Below are positions 62,356-64,000 of a DNA stretch of 64,000 nucleotides, piece after piece. A model generated the notes under the pieces. That model saw only the letters and a program-made list of their open reading frames with translations. It had not been told where the DNA came from and did not search any database. This DNA comes from Dysgonomonas gadei ATCC BAA-286 (lineage in GTDB: Bacteria > Bacteroidota > Bacteroidia > Bacteroidales > Dysgonomonadaceae), in NCBI RefSeq assembly GCF_000213555.1, contig NZ_GL891987.1, positions 1 to 64,000 of the forward strand, read 5' to 3'. How positions within the stretch are numbered: position 1 is the stretch's first letter; each line of letters opens with the position of its first letter. The position numbers and the translations under genes were made by a program.

Positions 62356-62790
62356 ATGATTAGTCCAGCAGACAAAAAAGATTACCCGGTACTGATAGCT
62401 GTATGGGAAAGCGCTGTAAAAGCTACTCATGATTTTCTGTCAGACGAAGATTTTGAATTTTATAAAAAACATATACCCATTTATTTTGAGCATGTGTCGT
62501 TATACAAATATAAAGATGAAAAAGGTGTTGTTAAAGCATTTCTTGGAGTAGCGGACAATAGCATCGAAATGTTATTTGTAGATAATGAAAGCCGGGGATC
62601 AGGTGTAGGTAAGATACTACTCGACTATGCCGTAAATAAGCTGAATGCCAGAAATGTGGATGTCAATGAACAGAATAAGCAGGCGTTGGATTTCTATTAT
62701 CATTTTGGTTTTAAAGAAGTAAGCCGCGACGAATATGATGGTGAAGGAAAAGGTTATCCTATCTTACATTTAGTTAAGCCGGAAGAATAA
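62356..62790 (+). CDS. GNAT-family N-acetyltransferase
   Basis: 144 aa. Acetyl-CoA-binding ESRGSGVGKILLDYAVNK (R/Q-x-x-G-x-G/A) near 77-95, then VNEQNKQALDFYYHFGF. Substrate unknown. Confidence 0.88.
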   Translation: MISPADKKDYPVLIAVWESAVKATHDFLSDEDFEFYKKHIPIYFEHVSLYKYKDEKGVVKAFLGVADNSIEMLFVDNESRGSGVGKILLDYAVNKLNARNVDVNEQNKQALDFYYHFGFKEVSRDEYDGEGKGYPILHLVKPEE

Positions 62791-62904
62791 TAAAGAGAAA
62801 AAATTAGTTTACTTTGTACATCATTTGTTTACTTATAAATGGATGTTGTATATATAAAAAATAATAAAAAGGTCTCAGACCTTAATATTTTAAATACCTG
62901 AGAT

Positions 62905-63558
62905 ATGGCTCAAAAAAATAAAATCACTACGGTATTGTTCGGTTTAGATGGAGTTGTTGTAGACACAGAACATGATTATGACAATTTTTGGAGTAAAATA
63001 GCACAAGATAATGAACTGAAAATAAATAACTTTCCTGATATAATAAAAGGAATGACCCTAAACTCGATCATAGAGCTTTATTTTGCTATCTCCAGTCCTG
63101 AAGAAAAACAGGCTATAAGACAGGCATGCTATGATATGGAACAATCTATCGATTACAGAAAGATAGTGATTCCGGGTGTACTCGATTTTATCAGATATAT
63201 CAAAAAAGAAGGCTATAAAGTAGGTTTGGTAACCAGTTCTCCTGCCAGCAAAGTAAAAGTTGCACTTGCTCAACTATCGTTGGAAGATGCGTTTGATACG
63301 GTTATTACATCCGATAGTATAAAGAAAGGTAAACCCGATCCTATGGGATATGTTTTGGCTAAGAACAATTTGGGTGTTTTGTCTTCCGAATGTGCCGTAT
63401 TTGAAGATTCATTTACCGGTATTAAGGCTGCTACATATGCATTTATGCGTGTGATAGGGATCTCCACTACATTATCGGCCGATTATCTGAAAGATTATAC
63501 TTATGCGGTTGTATCTGATTTTTCGGATACAGATAAGTTGAAAACACTTTTAGTATAA
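62905..63558 (+). CDS. HAD-superfamily protein lacking the nucleophilic Asp
   Basis: 217 aa, beta-phosphoglucomutase-like layout: cap domain (about 20-85), motif II Ser/Thr in LVTSSPASK, motif III Lys in KKGKPDP, motif IV acidic pair in VFEDSFTGI. Motif I should read DxD (as in FDLDGVLVD), but here reads FGLDGVVVD: the codon is GGT (Gly) where the nucleophile Asp (GAT/GAC) belongs. Either a dead or repurposed HAD protein, or a single sequencing error. Confidence 0.85.
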   Translation: MAQKNKITTVLFGLDGVVVDTEHDYDNFWSKIAQDNELKINNFPDIIKGMTLNSIIELYFAISSPEEKQAIRQACYDMEQSIDYRKIVIPGVLDFIRYIKKEGYKVGLVTSSPASKVKVALAQLSLEDAFDTVITSDSIKKGKPDPMGYVLAKNNLGVLSSECAVFEDSFTGIKAATYAFMRVIGISTTLSADYLKDYTYAVVSDFSDTDKLKTLLV

Positions 63559-63580
63559 AAATAATAGTTAGATATATGAT

Positions 63581-63608
63581 GAAAGAGTACCTGTGTGTAC
63601 TCTTTTTT
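63581..63608 (+). terminator. Rho-independent terminator
   Basis: GAAAGAGTAC...GTACTCTTTTTT hairpin, 23 bp after the HAD gene. Confidence 0.85.
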
Positions 63609-63718
63609 CGTTTCTTTCCGGCGGTTTAAAGTAAATATTTAGATTTTTATTATTTCAAAGAACGATAAGCTGACAACTCATTATATTGATAAAATTTTTC
63701 TGACAAAATACAAAATAG

Positions 63719-64000
63719 CTAGAATTTCTTATTCTCAGGGAAATAAATATCGAATCTTGTCCATCCATTCTCAGACTTCAGATCAAATTTACAGTTGTGA
63801 TTTATCAGTACCTCACGCACGAACATCAGACCTATCCCCTGTCCCGACGACTTTGTAGTAAAAAATGGTGTAAAAAGCTTTTGCTTTACATCATCGGGTA
63901 TTCCGGGACCATTATTTGCAATTTGGATGGATAAAGGGTTCGATCGTGTAACTATTCGTATCTCCCCGTTCTCCCCGATAGCTTCATAAGCGTTTTTAAT
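63719..64000 (-). CDS. Sensor histidine kinase, C-terminal ATP-binding part (partial at window edge)
   Basis: The last 93 residues of a minus-strand protein are readable: N-box IKNAYEAI, G1 NNGPGIP, F-box TPFFTTK and G2 GQGIGL, all of the HATPase_c fold. It stops at 63719-63721. The dimerisation and sensor domains are beyond the window. Confidence 0.9.
   Translation of the reverse strand: MKNAYEAIGENGEIRIVTRSNPLSIQIANNGPGIPDDVKQKLFTPFFTTKSSGQGIGLMFVREVLINHNCKFDLKSENGWTRFDIYFPENKKF

Overview
The window is AT-rich Bacteroidales-type DNA. The evidence is a type IX secretion C-terminal domain, promoters of the TTTG / TAnnTTTG class, weak Shine-Dalgarno signals, many SPII lipoproteins and Bacteroidetes-style core genes. 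A Dysgonomonas- or Parabacteroides-like host is plausible, but the genus cannot be fixed from this sequence alone.

About 1-39.96 kb is a tailed-phage prophage (siphovirus-like), integrated against the 3' end of a tRNA-Phe gene (39963-40035) next to its tyrosine integrase. The left attachment site is not visible. The left edge of the window carries an IS110-family transposase abutting a truncated DUF4393 gene. The modules run left to right as follows. Packaging: TerS-like and TerL, 1.0-3.4 kb. Accessory insert, 3.4-7.9 kb: a Tad2-like (DUF2829) anti-Thoeris candidate, a minus-strand DUF5053 operon with its own operator, and a lipoprotein plus T9SS-tailed subtilase pair. Portal, connector and neck genes, including a SufE-like protein: 8.1-13.3 kb. 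Tape measure and tail: 13.4-19.3 kb. A secreted DUF4468-like moron: 19.3-20.0 kb. Lysis cassette (holin, amidase, u-spanin-like lipoprotein): 20.2-22.0 kb. Tail protein and sialidase-like spike: 22.2-25.8 kb. Convergent acyltransferase-3 (surface modification): 25.8-26.8 kb. Repressor/Cro switch with operator: 27.2-27.9 kb. A plus-strand early operon of about 22 small genes: 27.9-37.1 kb. A repeat-rich region and the integrase: 37.2-39.8 kb. No major capsid protein is recognisable.

Three non-coding systems stand out in the prophage. (i) Four copies of a bipartite element, TTTGTCCTTTA followed by TTTTG with exactly 34 bp between the two reference G residues, occur only in front of late modules (terminase, portal, tape measure, holin). 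They look like phage-specific late promoters. (ii) Nine palindromes close to CCGCAAATTTGCGG sit just before, at or inside the 5' ends of early genes. (iii) Ten exact and several near copies of GAACGAAGTT lie around a small gene next to the integrase, with a related inverted pair beside the repressor.

From 40.3 to 64 kb is host chromosome: thiL, a TetR/MFS (Fsr-type) pair, a TPR protein, glnS, an SDR, a Crp-type regulator, an ASCH-like protein, galE, an AraC/GyrI regulator, an outer-membrane barrel, the sppA-lpxK-punA cluster, two SGNH hydrolase paralogues around another barrel protein, ychF, a GT11-like fucosyltransferase, a GNAT protein, a HAD protein lacking its nucleophile, and the end of a histidine kinase. 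Genes diverge from a 558-bp AT-rich gap at 57.7-58.2 kb that contains DnaA-box-like 9-mers.
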